This document shows, in pieces, positions 50,977-59,288 of a DNA stretch of 64,000 nt. The DNA comes from Acidobacteriota bacterium. Its GTDB lineage: Bacteria; Acidobacteriota; Blastocatellia; Pyrinomonadales; Pyrinomonadaceae. The stretch covers positions 1 to 64,000 of the forward strand of contig JAFDVJ010000048.1 in assembly GCA_018269075.1 (NCBI GenBank). The letters are read 5' to 3'. The notes under the pieces are model-generated. The model was given only the letters and a program-made list of their open reading frames with translations. It had not been told where the DNA came from and ran no database searches. The position numbers and the translations under genes were made by a program. Each line of letters opens with the position of its first letter. The first letter of the stretch is position 1.

Positions 50977-51326
50977 CTGAGCTAAATTTAGACCAAATAA
51001 AAGACAGATTAATCGCCGAACGCGAGAATCTTTTGAACAAACTGAAGGAGAACGATCTTTCGATCGACGATTCCGAAACGCCCGATCCGGTCGATCTGGC
51101 GGTCCGGAATTACTCCAAAAACGTGATGCTGGCCGTTTCCGAAAACGAAAGCCGCCAGCTTCTGCTGATCAACGAGGCGATCGAGCGGATCGACAACGAG
51201 GAATACGGATCGTGTCAGAACTGCGAAAATCCGATCAACCCGAAACGTCTCGACGCGATCCCGTGGGCGCGCTACTGCCTGAACTGTCAGGAGCTCGTCG
51301 AACAGGGTTTGCTGGAAGAAGATTAA
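50973..51326 (+). CDS. TraR/DksA-type zinc-finger protein
   Basis: A 117-aa protein: N-terminal coiled coil (LDQIKDRLIAERENLLNKLKEN), then SQLLLINEAIERIDNEEYGSCQNCENPINPKRLDAIPWARYCLNCQ with the four-Cys zinc finger (CxxC, CxxC). Binds RNA polymerase secondary channel in the family. The DxxDxA motif is partly present (DPVDLA). Overlaps rlmH by 4 bp. Confidence 0.92.
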   Translation: MTELNLDQIKDRLIAERENLLNKLKENDLSIDDSETPDPVDLAVRNYSKNVMLAVSENESRQLLLINEAIERIDNEEYGSCQNCENPINPKRLDAIPWARYCLNCQELVEQGLLEED

Positions 51327-51330
51327 AACC

Positions 51331-51412
51331 GGGTAAAAGGTAAAAAGTAAAAGGTAAAACATTTCCTGCCTTGAAGTTTGCCTTTTTACCTTTTACCTTT
51401 AACCTTTACAAA
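51331..51412. repeat. GGTAAAA two-armed element
   Basis: Left arm GGTAAAAGGTAAAAAGTAAA and onward (51331-51360), core CATTTCCTGCCTTGAAG, right arm of CCTTTTACC-type units (51384-51412). It begins within 5 bp of the DksA-like stop and ends just before the comF ATG. Confidence 0.88.
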
Positions 51413-52137
51413 TGCTTCAAAAGATCTACGATTCCCTTTTATCTCTCGCGTATCCCCAATCCTGTCAGATTTGCCGCGATTCCGTCGAAAGCTCGGCGGA
51501 CGGCGCGGCCTGCCGGCAATGCTGGCTGTCGACGCGCGTTTTCACCGGCGGCGAAACGCTCTGCGCGAAATGCTCGGCGGTGCTGTCGCTCGAAAAGAGC
51601 GCGCCCGATCAAACCTTCTGCCACCGCTGCGACGATCATTTTTACGACGCGGCCCGCGCCGTCGGGCTCTACGAAAAGGCGCTCGCCGCGTCGGTGCTTT
51701 TTCTCAAAACCGAGCCGTTCGTCGGCCGGACGGCGCGCGCGCTATTCACGGCGGCCTTCGAAAATTCGCCGTTCCGCGACGCGACCGTGATCTTTCCCGT
51801 CCCGCTCTCGAAAAAAAGAGCGCGCGAACGCGGCTTTAACCAGGCCGAAATCCTCGCCGCCGTGCTGGCGAAGGAATTCGCGCTCGAAATCGACCGGCAG
51901 ACGCTCGCGCGCAAGATCCACACGCCGCTCCACCGCGCCGCGATGGACGCGCGCGCCCGCGAGCTGACCGTCGAAAACGCCTTCGAAGTGACGCGCCCGA
52001 AACTGGTCGAAAATCGAAAAATCCTGCTCGTCGACGACGTCTTCACCTCCGGCGCGACCGCCTCCGCCTGCGCCCGCGCCCTCCGCCGCCAGGGCGCCGA
52101 GCGGGTTTATGTGATGACGCTGGCCCGTGTTTTGTAA
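51412..52137 (+). CDS. comF: ComF family phosphoribosyltransferase-like protein
   Basis: A 241-aa protein: N-terminal zinc ribbon (CQICRDSVESSADGAACRQCW, CAKC, CHRC) and C-terminal PRTase domain (VIFPVPLSKKRARERGFNQAEILA, ILLVDDVFTSGATASACARALRRQGAERVYVMTLAR). ComF takes part in DNA uptake or recombination with PriA/DprA. Start ATG 51412 immediately follows the GGTAAAA element; no separate Shine-Dalgarno is seen. Confidence 0.93.
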   Translation: MLQKIYDSLLSLAYPQSCQICRDSVESSADGAACRQCWLSTRVFTGGETLCAKCSAVLSLEKSAPDQTFCHRCDDHFYDAARAVGLYEKALAASVLFLKTEPFVGRTARALFTAAFENSPFRDATVIFPVPLSKKRARERGFNQAEILAAVLAKEFALEIDRQTLARKIHTPLHRAAMDARARELTVENAFEVTRPKLVENRKILLVDDVFTSGATASACARALRRQGAERVYVMTLARVL

Positions 52138-52266
52138 AAGAGAAGAGGAGAAGAGGAGATAAATATTTCGTTCATCACATCGACTGTTAAATACTAACGG
52201 TCAAAATGATGAACGGTATATCCGTCTCCTCTTCTCCTCTTCTCCTCTTCTCCTCTTCTCCTTTTA
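52137..52266. repeat. GGAGAAGA two-armed element
   Basis: Left arm AAAGAGAAGAGGAGAAGAGG (52138-52160) and right arm of CTCTTCTCC units (52227-52266) around a 66-bp AT-rich core. It fills the gap between the convergent comF and PQQ-dehydrogenase genes, touching both stops. Confidence 0.9.
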
Positions 52267-52272
52267 CCTCAA

Positions 52273-54306
52273 CTACGGCGCATCATACCCCGGCGCGGGC
52301 AGGTCGCCGGTGATGCCGAATTGCGTGATCAGGAACGTGCCGTTCGAGCTGCGGACGACGTACCAGACGCCGGTCGACGGGCGGAAGACGCCGATGTCGT
52401 CCTTGCCGTCGCCGTCGTAATCGCCGACCACCGGAATGTCGCCGGCCGAGCCCCAGTTGGTGATCTGCGGCGTGCCGTTCGAGCTTTGCAGGACATACCA
52501 GACGCCGTTGCGGAAAACGGCCTGATCGGCTTTGAAATCGCCGTCGAAATCGCCCTGCACCGGGACGTCGCCCGACGCGCCGAAGGCGACCGCGCCGAAC
52601 GAATCGTTGGTGCTGTTCAGACGATACCAGACGCCGTTCGAGGGCCGGAAAACGGCGGTGTCGTATTTGCCGTCGCCGTCGTAATCGGCCGGCGTCGGGA
52701 CGTCGCCGTTCAGACCGAACGACCGGATGACGGCCGCGCCGTTCGACGAGTTGAGCCGGTACCAGACGCCGGTCGACGGCCGGAAGACCGTGAAATCGGC
52801 CTTCGCGTCGCCGTCGTAATCGCCCGCCGCCGGGACGTCGCCGTTCGCGCCGAACTGGATGATGCCGACCGTGTTGTCGCTGCTCCGGAAATTGTACCAG
52901 ACGCCCGAAGACGGCCGGAAAACGGCGATGTCGGTGATGCTGTCGCCGTCGTAATCCTCGGGCGTCGGGATGTCGCCGTTCGCGCCGAAGCCCTGTATCC
53001 GGAACGTGCCGTTCGAGCTGTGGCTGACGTACCAGACGCCGGTCGACGGCCGGAAGACCGAAACGTCGGTTTTGAAATCGCCGTCGAAATCGCCCGACGC
53101 CCGCGCGCGGACGATCCGGTCGATCTGCCCGTTGTTGTAGCAGACGTAAATCTCGCCGTCCTCGTCCTCGCCGAACGAAACGACGCTGCGCGGCGTGTCC
53201 TGCATCAGAATCGAAGACGCGCCGTCCCAGCGCCAGATCTCGCCCGAGCAATAATCGGCGTAAGTGTAGTTGCCGTTCGGGATATTGCCCTGCGCGCCGC
53301 GGTAGACGTAGCCGCCGCTGATCGAGCAGCGTCCGGCCGTGTGCGTGTACTGGAAGATCGGCATAATGAAATTGGTCGGCGTGCAGAGCCCGGGATCGAG
53401 ATTCGTGCAGGTGTTGCCCTCGTAAACGCGCCAGCCGTAGTTGCCGCCGCCGTTGCTGATGACGTCGACTTCCTCGATCGAGCCCTGCCCGACGTCGGCG
53501 ACCCAGAGCTGGTTCGTGCCGCCGCGGTCGAACGAATAGCGCCACGGGTTGCGCATCCCGATCGTCCAGAGCTCCTGACAGGTGTTGCCGGCCGTCGTGC
53601 TGCCGCCGTCGCAGCGCGTCGTGTTCGCGCCCGTGAACGGGTTCGTCGGCGGGATCAGATACGGGTTCGGCGAGCCCTGCGGGACGTTGACGTCGATCCG
53701 CAGGATTTTGCCGAGCAGCTGCGCCGGATTCTGCGCGCGCGCGCCGGGATCGTTGGCCGAGCCGCCGTCGCCCATCCCGATGTAGAGATAGCCGTCCGGC
53801 CCGAATTCGACCATCCCGCCGTTATGGTTCGAAAACGGCTGCGGGATCGTCAGCAGGATCCGCTCGGTCGCGATGTCGCCCGTATTCGAAGCGCCGGTGC
53901 CGGTCGTCGTCTTATATTCGGCGATCACCGTCGCGCCGTCGGCGACGCGCGTGTAATCGACGTAAAATTTGCCGTTCGCCGTAAACTGCGGGTGAAACGT
54001 CAATCCCAGCAGCCCGCGCTCGTCGCCGGTCGAGGTCGGGATGACGATCTTCGAGCTCAGATTGATAAAATCGGTCGGCGTCGTCGCGCCCGGCTGCAGG
54101 ACCTTGATGATGCCGCTCTGCTGAACGATAAAAATCCGCCGGCTGCCGTCGCGCGCGTTGCGCAGCAGAATCGGCCGCGTCAGTCCCGTCTGAAACGTCT
54201 GCAAACGCGACGTGTAGGGCGCCGCGACGCCCTGCGCCCAAATATTCACGGCCAGCAGCGAAAAACACAAAAGCATTCCGCCGGCCCAAAAACCTACTCT
54301 CTTCAT
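52273..54306 (-). CDS. PQQ-dependent sugar dehydrogenase fused to FG-GAP/VCBS repeats
   Basis: A 677-aa exported protein, signal peptide MKRVGFWAGGMLLCFSLLAVNIWAQ. Residues about 35-400 are a glucose/sorbosone dehydrogenase propeller: LTRPILLRNARDGSRRIFIVQQSGII, FTANGKFYVDYTRV, FSNHNGGMVEFGPDGYLYIGMGDGG, GMRNPWRYSFDRG, IGNGNYTYADYCSGEIW-like blade. The C-terminal 270 residues are seven 37-38 aa repeats (DFDGDFKTDVSVFRPSTGVWYV...). ATG 54306 follows TTGGAGAAATTACAG. Oxidises sugars in the periplasm with PQQ; no pqq genes here. Confidence 0.92.
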   Translation of the reverse strand: MKRVGFWAGGMLLCFSLLAVNIWAQGVAAPYTSRLQTFQTGLTRPILLRNARDGSRRIFIVQQSGIIKVLQPGATTPTDFINLSSKIVIPTSTGDERGLLGLTFHPQFTANGKFYVDYTRVADGATVIAEYKTTTGTGASNTGDIATERILLTIPQPFSNHNGGMVEFGPDGYLYIGMGDGGSANDPGARAQNPAQLLGKILRIDVNVPQGSPNPYLIPPTNPFTGANTTRCDGGSTTAGNTCQELWTIGMRNPWRYSFDRGGTNQLWVADVGQGSIEEVDVISNGGGNYGWRVYEGNTCTNLDPGLCTPTNFIMPIFQYTHTAGRCSISGGYVYRGAQGNIPNGNYTYADYCSGEIWRWDGASSILMQDTPRSVVSFGEDEDGEIYVCYNNGQIDRIVRARASGDFDGDFKTDVSVFRPSTGVWYVSHSSNGTFRIQGFGANGDIPTPEDYDGDSITDIAVFRPSSGVWYNFRSSDNTVGIIQFGANGDVPAAGDYDGDAKADFTVFRPSTGVWYRLNSSNGAAVIRSFGLNGDVPTPADYDGDGKYDTAVFRPSNGVWYRLNSTNDSFGAVAFGASGDVPVQGDFDGDFKADQAVFRNGVWYVLQSSNGTPQITNWGSAGDIPVVGDYDGDGKDDIGVFRPSTGVWYVVRSSNGTFLITQFGITGDLPAPGYDAP

Positions 54307-54330
54307 CTGTAATTTCTCCAAAATAAAACC

Positions 54331-54774
54331 TTACCGGGGGACTTTTCCCTTACCCAGCTTCCGCAGATCCTCGCCGGCGTCCGCGGCGCGAAACAGGCGC
54401 GAGCATTTGCTGATGCGCAGCCTGCCGTTCGCGTCCGCATCGGCGTAGATCAGATATTTTTCGCCCTGCTTGAACAGCGCCTGAAAACGCGACGTCTCGT
54501 AAACGCTGACCTCGACGTGCGCGGCGTCCTTCCCTTTCCAGTATTTTTCGACGTCGAAGCCGAACACGCGATCGTCGCCGCTTTCTTTCTCGTCCGTGAT
54601 CTCGCCGAGAAAAACCGCGCTCGAACGGTCGAACGCCTCGCGCGTCGTCGGGATATAGCATTTCGCTGCGCCGGCCGCACAAACGACGCCGCCGTCCGCC
54701 GGCGCAACGGAAGAAAGTCCGAAACCGGCCGCCGCCGCCAGCGCGGCCCAAGCGATAATAAATCTGATTTTCAT
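54331..54774 (-). CDS. Exported TIMP/NTR-like protein
   Basis: A 147-aa protein with signal peptide ending VAPADGG. The mature part reads CAAGAAKCYIPTTREAFDRSSAVFLGEITDEKES...VFGFDVEKYWKGKDAAHVEVSVYETS...FKQGEKYLIYADAD...LRISKCSRLFRAADAGEDLRKLG. This layout (Cys start, AFxxSxAVFLGxV, WKG, GxxYLxYA, CSR, DLxxLG) is that of bacterial netrin/TIMP-like proteins. Role unknown, possibly protease inhibition or binding. ATG 54774. Downstream of tsaD on the same strand, upstream of the PQQ enzyme. Confidence 0.72.
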   Translation of the reverse strand: MKIRFIIAWAALAAAAGFGLSSVAPADGGVVCAAGAAKCYIPTTREAFDRSSAVFLGEITDEKESGDDRVFGFDVEKYWKGKDAAHVEVSVYETSRFQALFKQGEKYLIYADADANGRLRISKCSRLFRAADAGEDLRKLGKGKVPR

Positions 54775-54861
54775 TTCATTTCCTGTCGGAGCCGACAAAA
54801 TAAAAGGGTTCTCTAAATTGTAACGATTAGTTAAAGATAAAAGCAAGAATGTTTTTTAAGT

Positions 54862-54948
54862 GGAGAGTGGGGAGTGGAGAGTGGAGAGTGGAGAGTTAAA
54901 GGAAAAATCCTCGAACTCTCCACTCTCCACTCTCCACTCTCCACTCTA
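54862..54948. repeat. GGAGAGT two-armed element
   Basis: Left arm of GGAGAGT units (54862-54898), core TAAAGGAAAAATCCTCGA, right arm of ACTCTCC units (54916-54947). The right arm provides the tsaD TAG stop (CTCTAAAGC on the plus strand). Confidence 0.92.
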
Positions 54949-56022
54949 AAGCTTGTACCGCACTTTTTTGCGCCTGAGATCGGCGTCCTCGTTTTCGAGA
55001 TTCTGGAGCCGCAGCGTGACGTCGGCGGTCATCGCGTAATCCGCGCGCTCGCCTCTTTGCAGGTGGAAATGGCCGGCCGCCGCGATCATCGCCGCGTTGT
55101 CGGTCGACAGATGGCGCGACGGGAAATAGACCGGAATGCCGATCCGCGCGCCGAATTCTTCGGCCGCCGCGCGGAGCGCGCCGTTGCAGGCGACGCCGCC
55201 GGCGACGATCAGCGTCTCGGGCCGGAGCGCGGCGGCGAGCTTTTCGACGTTCGTCATCAGGCTTTTGATGACCGTCGCCTGAAAGCTCGCGGCGATGTCG
55301 CGAATCTCCGCCGACGGCTCTTCGCCCTCGCCGACCGGCACGACGCCGTGCTCGCGGATATAGCGCGAAACGGCCGTTTTCAGCCCGCTGAAGCTGAAAT
55401 CCGGGCGGCCGTCGGAAATCTTCGCGATCGGAAATTTGATCCGCCGCGGGTCGCCGGTGCGCGCCAGCTTTTCGATCACCGGGCCGCCCGGATAAGCGAG
55501 GCCGAGCATCTTGCCGACCTTGTCGAACGCTTCGCCGGCGGCGTCGTCGCGCGTCCGCGAGACGACCTTGTATTTGCCTTCTTCGGGGACGTGAAAAAGA
55601 TTCGTGTGGCCGCCCGAGACGATCAGCGCGAGCGCCGGGTAGCGGACCGGCGGATTGTCGAAGACGACCGAGTAAACGTGGCCCTCGATGTGATTGACGC
55701 CGACGAGCGGCACGCCGAGCCCGAAGGCGAGCGCCTTGGCGTAGGAAACGCCGACCAGCAGCGACCCGATCAGCCCCGGCCCCTGCGTGACGGCGACCGC
55801 GTCGAGGTCTTTTAATTCGATTCCCGCCGCGGCGACCGCCTCGACGACGACCGGATCGATCTTGTCGAGATGCGCGCGCGCCGCGACTTCCGGAAAGACG
55901 CCGCCGAACGGCCGGTGCAGCTCGATCTGCGAAGAAATGATCGACGAAAGAATCTCGCGCCCGTCGCGGACGACCGCCGCCGCCGTCTCGTCGCACGAGC
56001 TTTCGATGCCCAGAATCAACAT
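54946..56022 (-). CDS. tsaD: tRNA N6-threonylcarbamoyladenosine transferase
   Basis: A 358-aa ASKHA-family enzyme for t6A37 in ANN-decoding tRNAs, working with TsaB/E. Motifs: [33 protein letters not shown] (metal His), [30 protein letters not shown] (second metal His pair), [20 protein letters not shown]. Standard length. ATG 56022. Both ends of the gene are bounded by tandem-unit elements, GGAGAGT at the stop and GTTTGGGAA upstream. Confidence 0.97.
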   Translation of the reverse strand: MLILGIESSCDETAAAVVRDGREILSSIISSQIELHRPFGGVFPEVAARAHLDKIDPVVVEAVAAAGIELKDLDAVAVTQGPGLIGSLLVGVSYAKALAFGLGVPLVGVNHIEGHVYSVVFDNPPVRYPALALIVSGGHTNLFHVPEEGKYKVVSRTRDDAAGEAFDKVGKMLGLAYPGGPVIEKLARTGDPRRIKFPIAKISDGRPDFSFSGLKTAVSRYIREHGVVPVGEGEEPSAEIRDIAASFQATVIKSLMTNVEKLAAALRPETLIVAGGVACNGALRAAAEEFGARIGIPVYFPSRHLSTDNAAMIAAAGHFHLQRGERADYAMTADVTLRLQNLENEDADLRRKKVRYKL

Positions 56023-56040
56023 TCCTCGATTGTAACAGAT

Positions 56041-56167
56041 TGGAGTTTGGGAAGTTTAGGAAGTTTGGGAAGTTTGGGAAGTTCGAGTAAGTTTGGGAAG
56101 TTTGGGAAGTTCGGGAAGAAAAACAAAAGTTCCCCGAACTTCCTCAACTTCCCAAACTTCCTCAACT
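56041..56167. repeat. GTTTGGGAA two-armed element
   Basis: Left arm of GTTTGGGAA units with GTTTAGGAA and GTTCGAGTA variants (56041-56120), short core, right arm of TTCCCAAAC/TTCCTCAAC units (56130-56167). It lies between tsaD and the small membrane-protein gene. Confidence 0.88.
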
Positions 56168-56199
56168 AAAAAAACTAACAACCCGATGCGCCGGAAAGA

Positions 56200-56415
56200 T
56201 TATCGCGGGGCCTGTCTCTGCTGTTCGACCTCGGCGGGCGTTTTCGTATCGCCCGAGCCGAGATTCGTAAACACTCCGCTCATAAACAGGATCGCCGTGA
56301 TGACGATGAAAGCGAACACGCTGATCAGCGCCCAGATCACGCCGCGATACGATTTCGCCGTGTCTTCACGGACGATTCGCTCCTCGCCGTTGACCGTAAT
56401 CACATCTTTTGCCAT
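56200..56415 (-). CDS. Small single-pass membrane protein
   Basis: A 71-aa protein: MAKDVITVNGEERIVREDTAKSYRGVIWALISVFAFIVITAILFMSGVFTNLGSGD... One transmembrane helix (about 27-48), cytoplasmic N-terminus, short Pro/Gln-rich tail. AAGGAGAACG precedes the ATG. Family not recognised. Possibly co-transcribed with tsaD. Confidence 0.7.
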   Translation of the reverse strand: MAKDVITVNGEERIVREDTAKSYRGVIWALISVFAFIVITAILFMSGVFTNLGSGDTKTPAEVEQQRQAPR

Positions 56416-56590
56416 AAAAATTCGTTCTCCTTAAAATACAGTTTCGATATACCGAAGACGAATTTCGCAAAGCCCGTGCCAGATCGCCTAAACACCCCTC
56501 TGACAACGATTTATCGCGCCCGCGCCGAATCTCGTCCGGAAACGAAACGATTTTTTTTGAACGATTTCGATACGACCACCGCCCAACCCA

Positions 56591-56621
56591 TCCGAAATCC
56601 GAAATCCGAAATCCGAAATCA
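56591..56621. repeat. Single-arm GAAATCC array at a stop codon
   Basis: Four ATCCGAAATCC units end in AAATCA; read on the minus strand, TGATTTC gives the TGA stop of the SpoIIE-type phosphatase gene. Confidence 0.88.
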
Positions 56622-59186
56622 AATGATTCTGACGATGATCATCGTCATATCGTCGTGCTGTTTCGCGCCGGCGGCGAAGCGGTCGGCACCGGCGACGATG
56701 TGGTCGAGGATTTCCTCCGAGCTTTTTTCGTAAACCGCTTTCAATTCGGCGAGCATCGCGTCCTCGCCCCATTCCTCCTCGTCGGGGTTCATCGCTTCGG
56801 AAATGCCGTCCGTGTAGCCGACGAGCAGATCGCCCGGTTCGAGCTGAATCTCGCCCTGCGTGTAGTTGACGAACATCGACGGCAGCATCCCGACGACCGC
56901 GCCGCCCTCTTCGAGCCGCAGCACGTCGCCGTTTTTCCGGAGCAGGAACGGCGGGTTATGGCCGGCGTTGACGTAGATCAGCCGCCGCGTCCGCGTGTCG
57001 AGCTGGGCGTAGAAAAACGTCGCGTAGCGGTTCGAGGTCGAGGCCTCGTAGACGAGCGTGTTGACGTGCTTCATCAGCGCGGCGAGGTCGCTGCCGCAGT
57101 GAATCGCCTGCCCGCGCAAAGACGCCTGGAGGCTCGCCATCATCAGCGACGCGCCGATGCCCTTGCCGGAAACGTCGCCGATCGCGATCCCGAATTGATG
57201 ATCGGGCAGTTCGAGAAAGTCGTAGTAATCGCCGCCGACGCCCAGCGCCGGCCGGCACGCGCCCGTGTAATCCAATCCTTCGGTCGGCGGCAGCTCCTGC
57301 GGGAAAAGCCGCTCCTGCACCTCGCGGGCGATCTCGAGCTCTCGGTTGAGACGCTCCTTCTGCGCGGCCTCGCGGGCGATCGCCTCGGTGAGCCGCGAAT
57401 TTTCGAGCGCGAGGCCGGTCTGGACGGCAACCGATTTCAGTAATCGGAGATCGTTCGGCGTGTAGGGCTCTTCGGAACGCTTCGGGCTCAGGCTGATGAC
57501 GCCGGCGAGCGAGTCTTTCGCGCCGATCGGCAGCAGGAGCTGCGAATTGAGCTCGCGGAGCTTTTCGCGCTCGGCCGCCGCCGCTTCTTCGTTGACCCAC
57601 GAATCGGCTTCGTCCTGATAAACCGTCAGCGGCTCGTTGCGGCGGAGCTTTTCGACCGCCCGGTCGTCCTCGGAAAGGAGCACCGCCGGCGGCGTCTCGA
57701 ACCCGAGCGCGTAGGCCGGCTCGAACTCGTTCCCGTTCCGGAGCAGAAGCGCGATCTGCGGCACGTGGAGCGATTCCGAGATCTTCGTCGAGACCGTTTC
57801 GAGGAGCGGCTTCGTCTCGACCATCGTCCGGACGTTTTCGCTCAGTTCGCTGAGGATCTGCTCGGCGTCGTAGGCGTCGCGAAAGAACTTGCGGTCGACC
57901 CAGACGCGCAGGTTTTTAGCGACGTAATCGATCAGCGGGATGACCGCGAAGCCGGCGGCGACAAAGCCGAGCTGCGCGGCGAAATCGAACCGGTCGCTGC
58001 GAAAGATCGAGATCACGCCGAGAATGACGAGCGTCAGCAGGATAAACTGGAGCGCCTTGACGCCGTTGCGGGCAAGCGCGTACTGCAGGCCCTGCCGGAT
58101 CACGACGCCGACGTCCATCGCGCGGTGGACGACGATCACGTAGGCCATCGTCAGCGGAAAGAGCAGCACCATAAAGAGCGCGAAGACGGCGAACCACCAC
58201 GGCACGAAATCGAAGAACGAGCCGGTTTTGCCGCTGAGCGCCGCGTAGAGGACGATCAGAAAGGCGGGCAGCATCGCGGCCGTCGTTCCGTACAGCGTCA
58301 GCCGCAGCCGCCGCCGGGCGTCCGGGTTTTCGAGCGTCGCGCTCTTGTGGGCGAGCGCCGCGAAAAAGACGCCGATGCCCGTCAGGTTGAGAATCGCGGC
58401 GATCTGCTCGTAGGGATTCGAAATGAAATCGAAATAGCGCACCAGATCGAGCCCGGTCATCAGCTTGAACTGCGTCAGCAGACCCATCGCGAGCTGAAAC
58501 GAAAGCGGCGCGATCAAAATCCATTTGGCCCACGGGAATTTTTTGTCGAAGCTCCATCTTTCGGGGAAATAGATGCCGAAAAGGATCATCGACAGCGCCC
58601 ACGTGTTGAAGAAAAGCGCCCGGAACGAGCCGCCGAGCGAGCCGCGGTCGTAATTTTCGAGCCCGTTGCTCGCGATCCCGAGCAGCACGAACAGCAGAAT
58701 CCACGCGAGCGGGTCGCGCGGCCGCACGAAGACGACCCAGAACCCGAGCAGCACGCAGAACGTCGGGATCACGTAAATCCAGACGAGCGCGATGAAAACG
58801 CGCGAGTAAAACGCGAAATTCCGGTCGAACCGTTGCGGCATCACGCTGCGTTCGAGACGCTCGGTGCCGCCGTCCGCCGTCCGCCGCTCGATCATCACCG
58901 CGACCGGCTCGCCGTCGCGCAGCGTGAGCAGCACTTCGGCGTATTCGGTCGCGCCCTTGATCAGCCGGCCGTTGAGCCCGATCAGCCGGTCGCCGAGCTC
59001 GAAACCGGCGGCCGCGGCCTCCGGACTCATCGTCTGGACGCTGCCGTCCCTGAAAAACGGGATCTCGAATTCCCGCGAGAAAAGGCCGTACAAATTTCGG
59101 GCGTTGCCGAAATGGATGAAGAAAACCGAACCGACGAAAAGCAGCAAAAGCACCAATGGAATATATAGCGGCGTCGTTTTTTTCAT
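56619..59186 (-). CDS. Membrane-bound SpoIIE-type PP2C phosphatase with PDZ-like and GAF domains
   Basis: An 855-aa protein. N-terminal TM helix, PDZ-like segment (DGSVQTMSPEAAAAGFELGDRLIGLNGRLIKG), about seven TM helices (to about 420), a GAF domain (ETVSTKISESLHVPQIALLLR...AYALGFETPP), a coiled coil (AREAAQKERLNRELEIAREVQERLFPQELPP) and the PP2C/SpoIIE domain (GVGGDYYDFLEL, IGDVSGKGIGASLMMASLQASLR, YVNAGHNPPFLL, VGYTDGISEAMNP, DDMTMIIVR) with metal-binding Asp residues. Predicted to dephosphorylate an anti-anti-sigma protein. ATG 59186 was preferred to an upstream start. Stop lies in a repeat. Confidence 0.93.
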   Translation of the reverse strand: MKKTTPLYIPLVLLLLFVGSVFFIHFGNARNLYGLFSREFEIPFFRDGSVQTMSPEAAAAGFELGDRLIGLNGRLIKGATEYAEVLLTLRDGEPVAVMIERRTADGGTERLERSVMPQRFDRNFAFYSRVFIALVWIYVIPTFCVLLGFWVVFVRPRDPLAWILLFVLLGIASNGLENYDRGSLGGSFRALFFNTWALSMILFGIYFPERWSFDKKFPWAKWILIAPLSFQLAMGLLTQFKLMTGLDLVRYFDFISNPYEQIAAILNLTGIGVFFAALAHKSATLENPDARRRLRLTLYGTTAAMLPAFLIVLYAALSGKTGSFFDFVPWWFAVFALFMVLLFPLTMAYVIVVHRAMDVGVVIRQGLQYALARNGVKALQFILLTLVILGVISIFRSDRFDFAAQLGFVAAGFAVIPLIDYVAKNLRVWVDRKFFRDAYDAEQILSELSENVRTMVETKPLLETVSTKISESLHVPQIALLLRNGNEFEPAYALGFETPPAVLLSEDDRAVEKLRRNEPLTVYQDEADSWVNEEAAAAEREKLRELNSQLLLPIGAKDSLAGVISLSPKRSEEPYTPNDLRLLKSVAVQTGLALENSRLTEAIAREAAQKERLNRELEIAREVQERLFPQELPPTEGLDYTGACRPALGVGGDYYDFLELPDHQFGIAIGDVSGKGIGASLMMASLQASLRGQAIHCGSDLAALMKHVNTLVYEASTSNRYATFFYAQLDTRTRRLIYVNAGHNPPFLLRKNGDVLRLEEGGAVVGMLPSMFVNYTQGEIQLEPGDLLVGYTDGISEAMNPDEEEWGEDAMLAELKAVYEKSSEEILDHIVAGADRFAAGAKQHDDMTMIIVRII

Positions 59187-59288
59187 AATTTTTTGAAAAC
59201 TTTTGGCGGTATCTGCAACGTAGAAACAAAATAACACATCTTTTCGGTGTTTGATACAATCCGCGAAGATATTTTTTCAGAGTAATTT

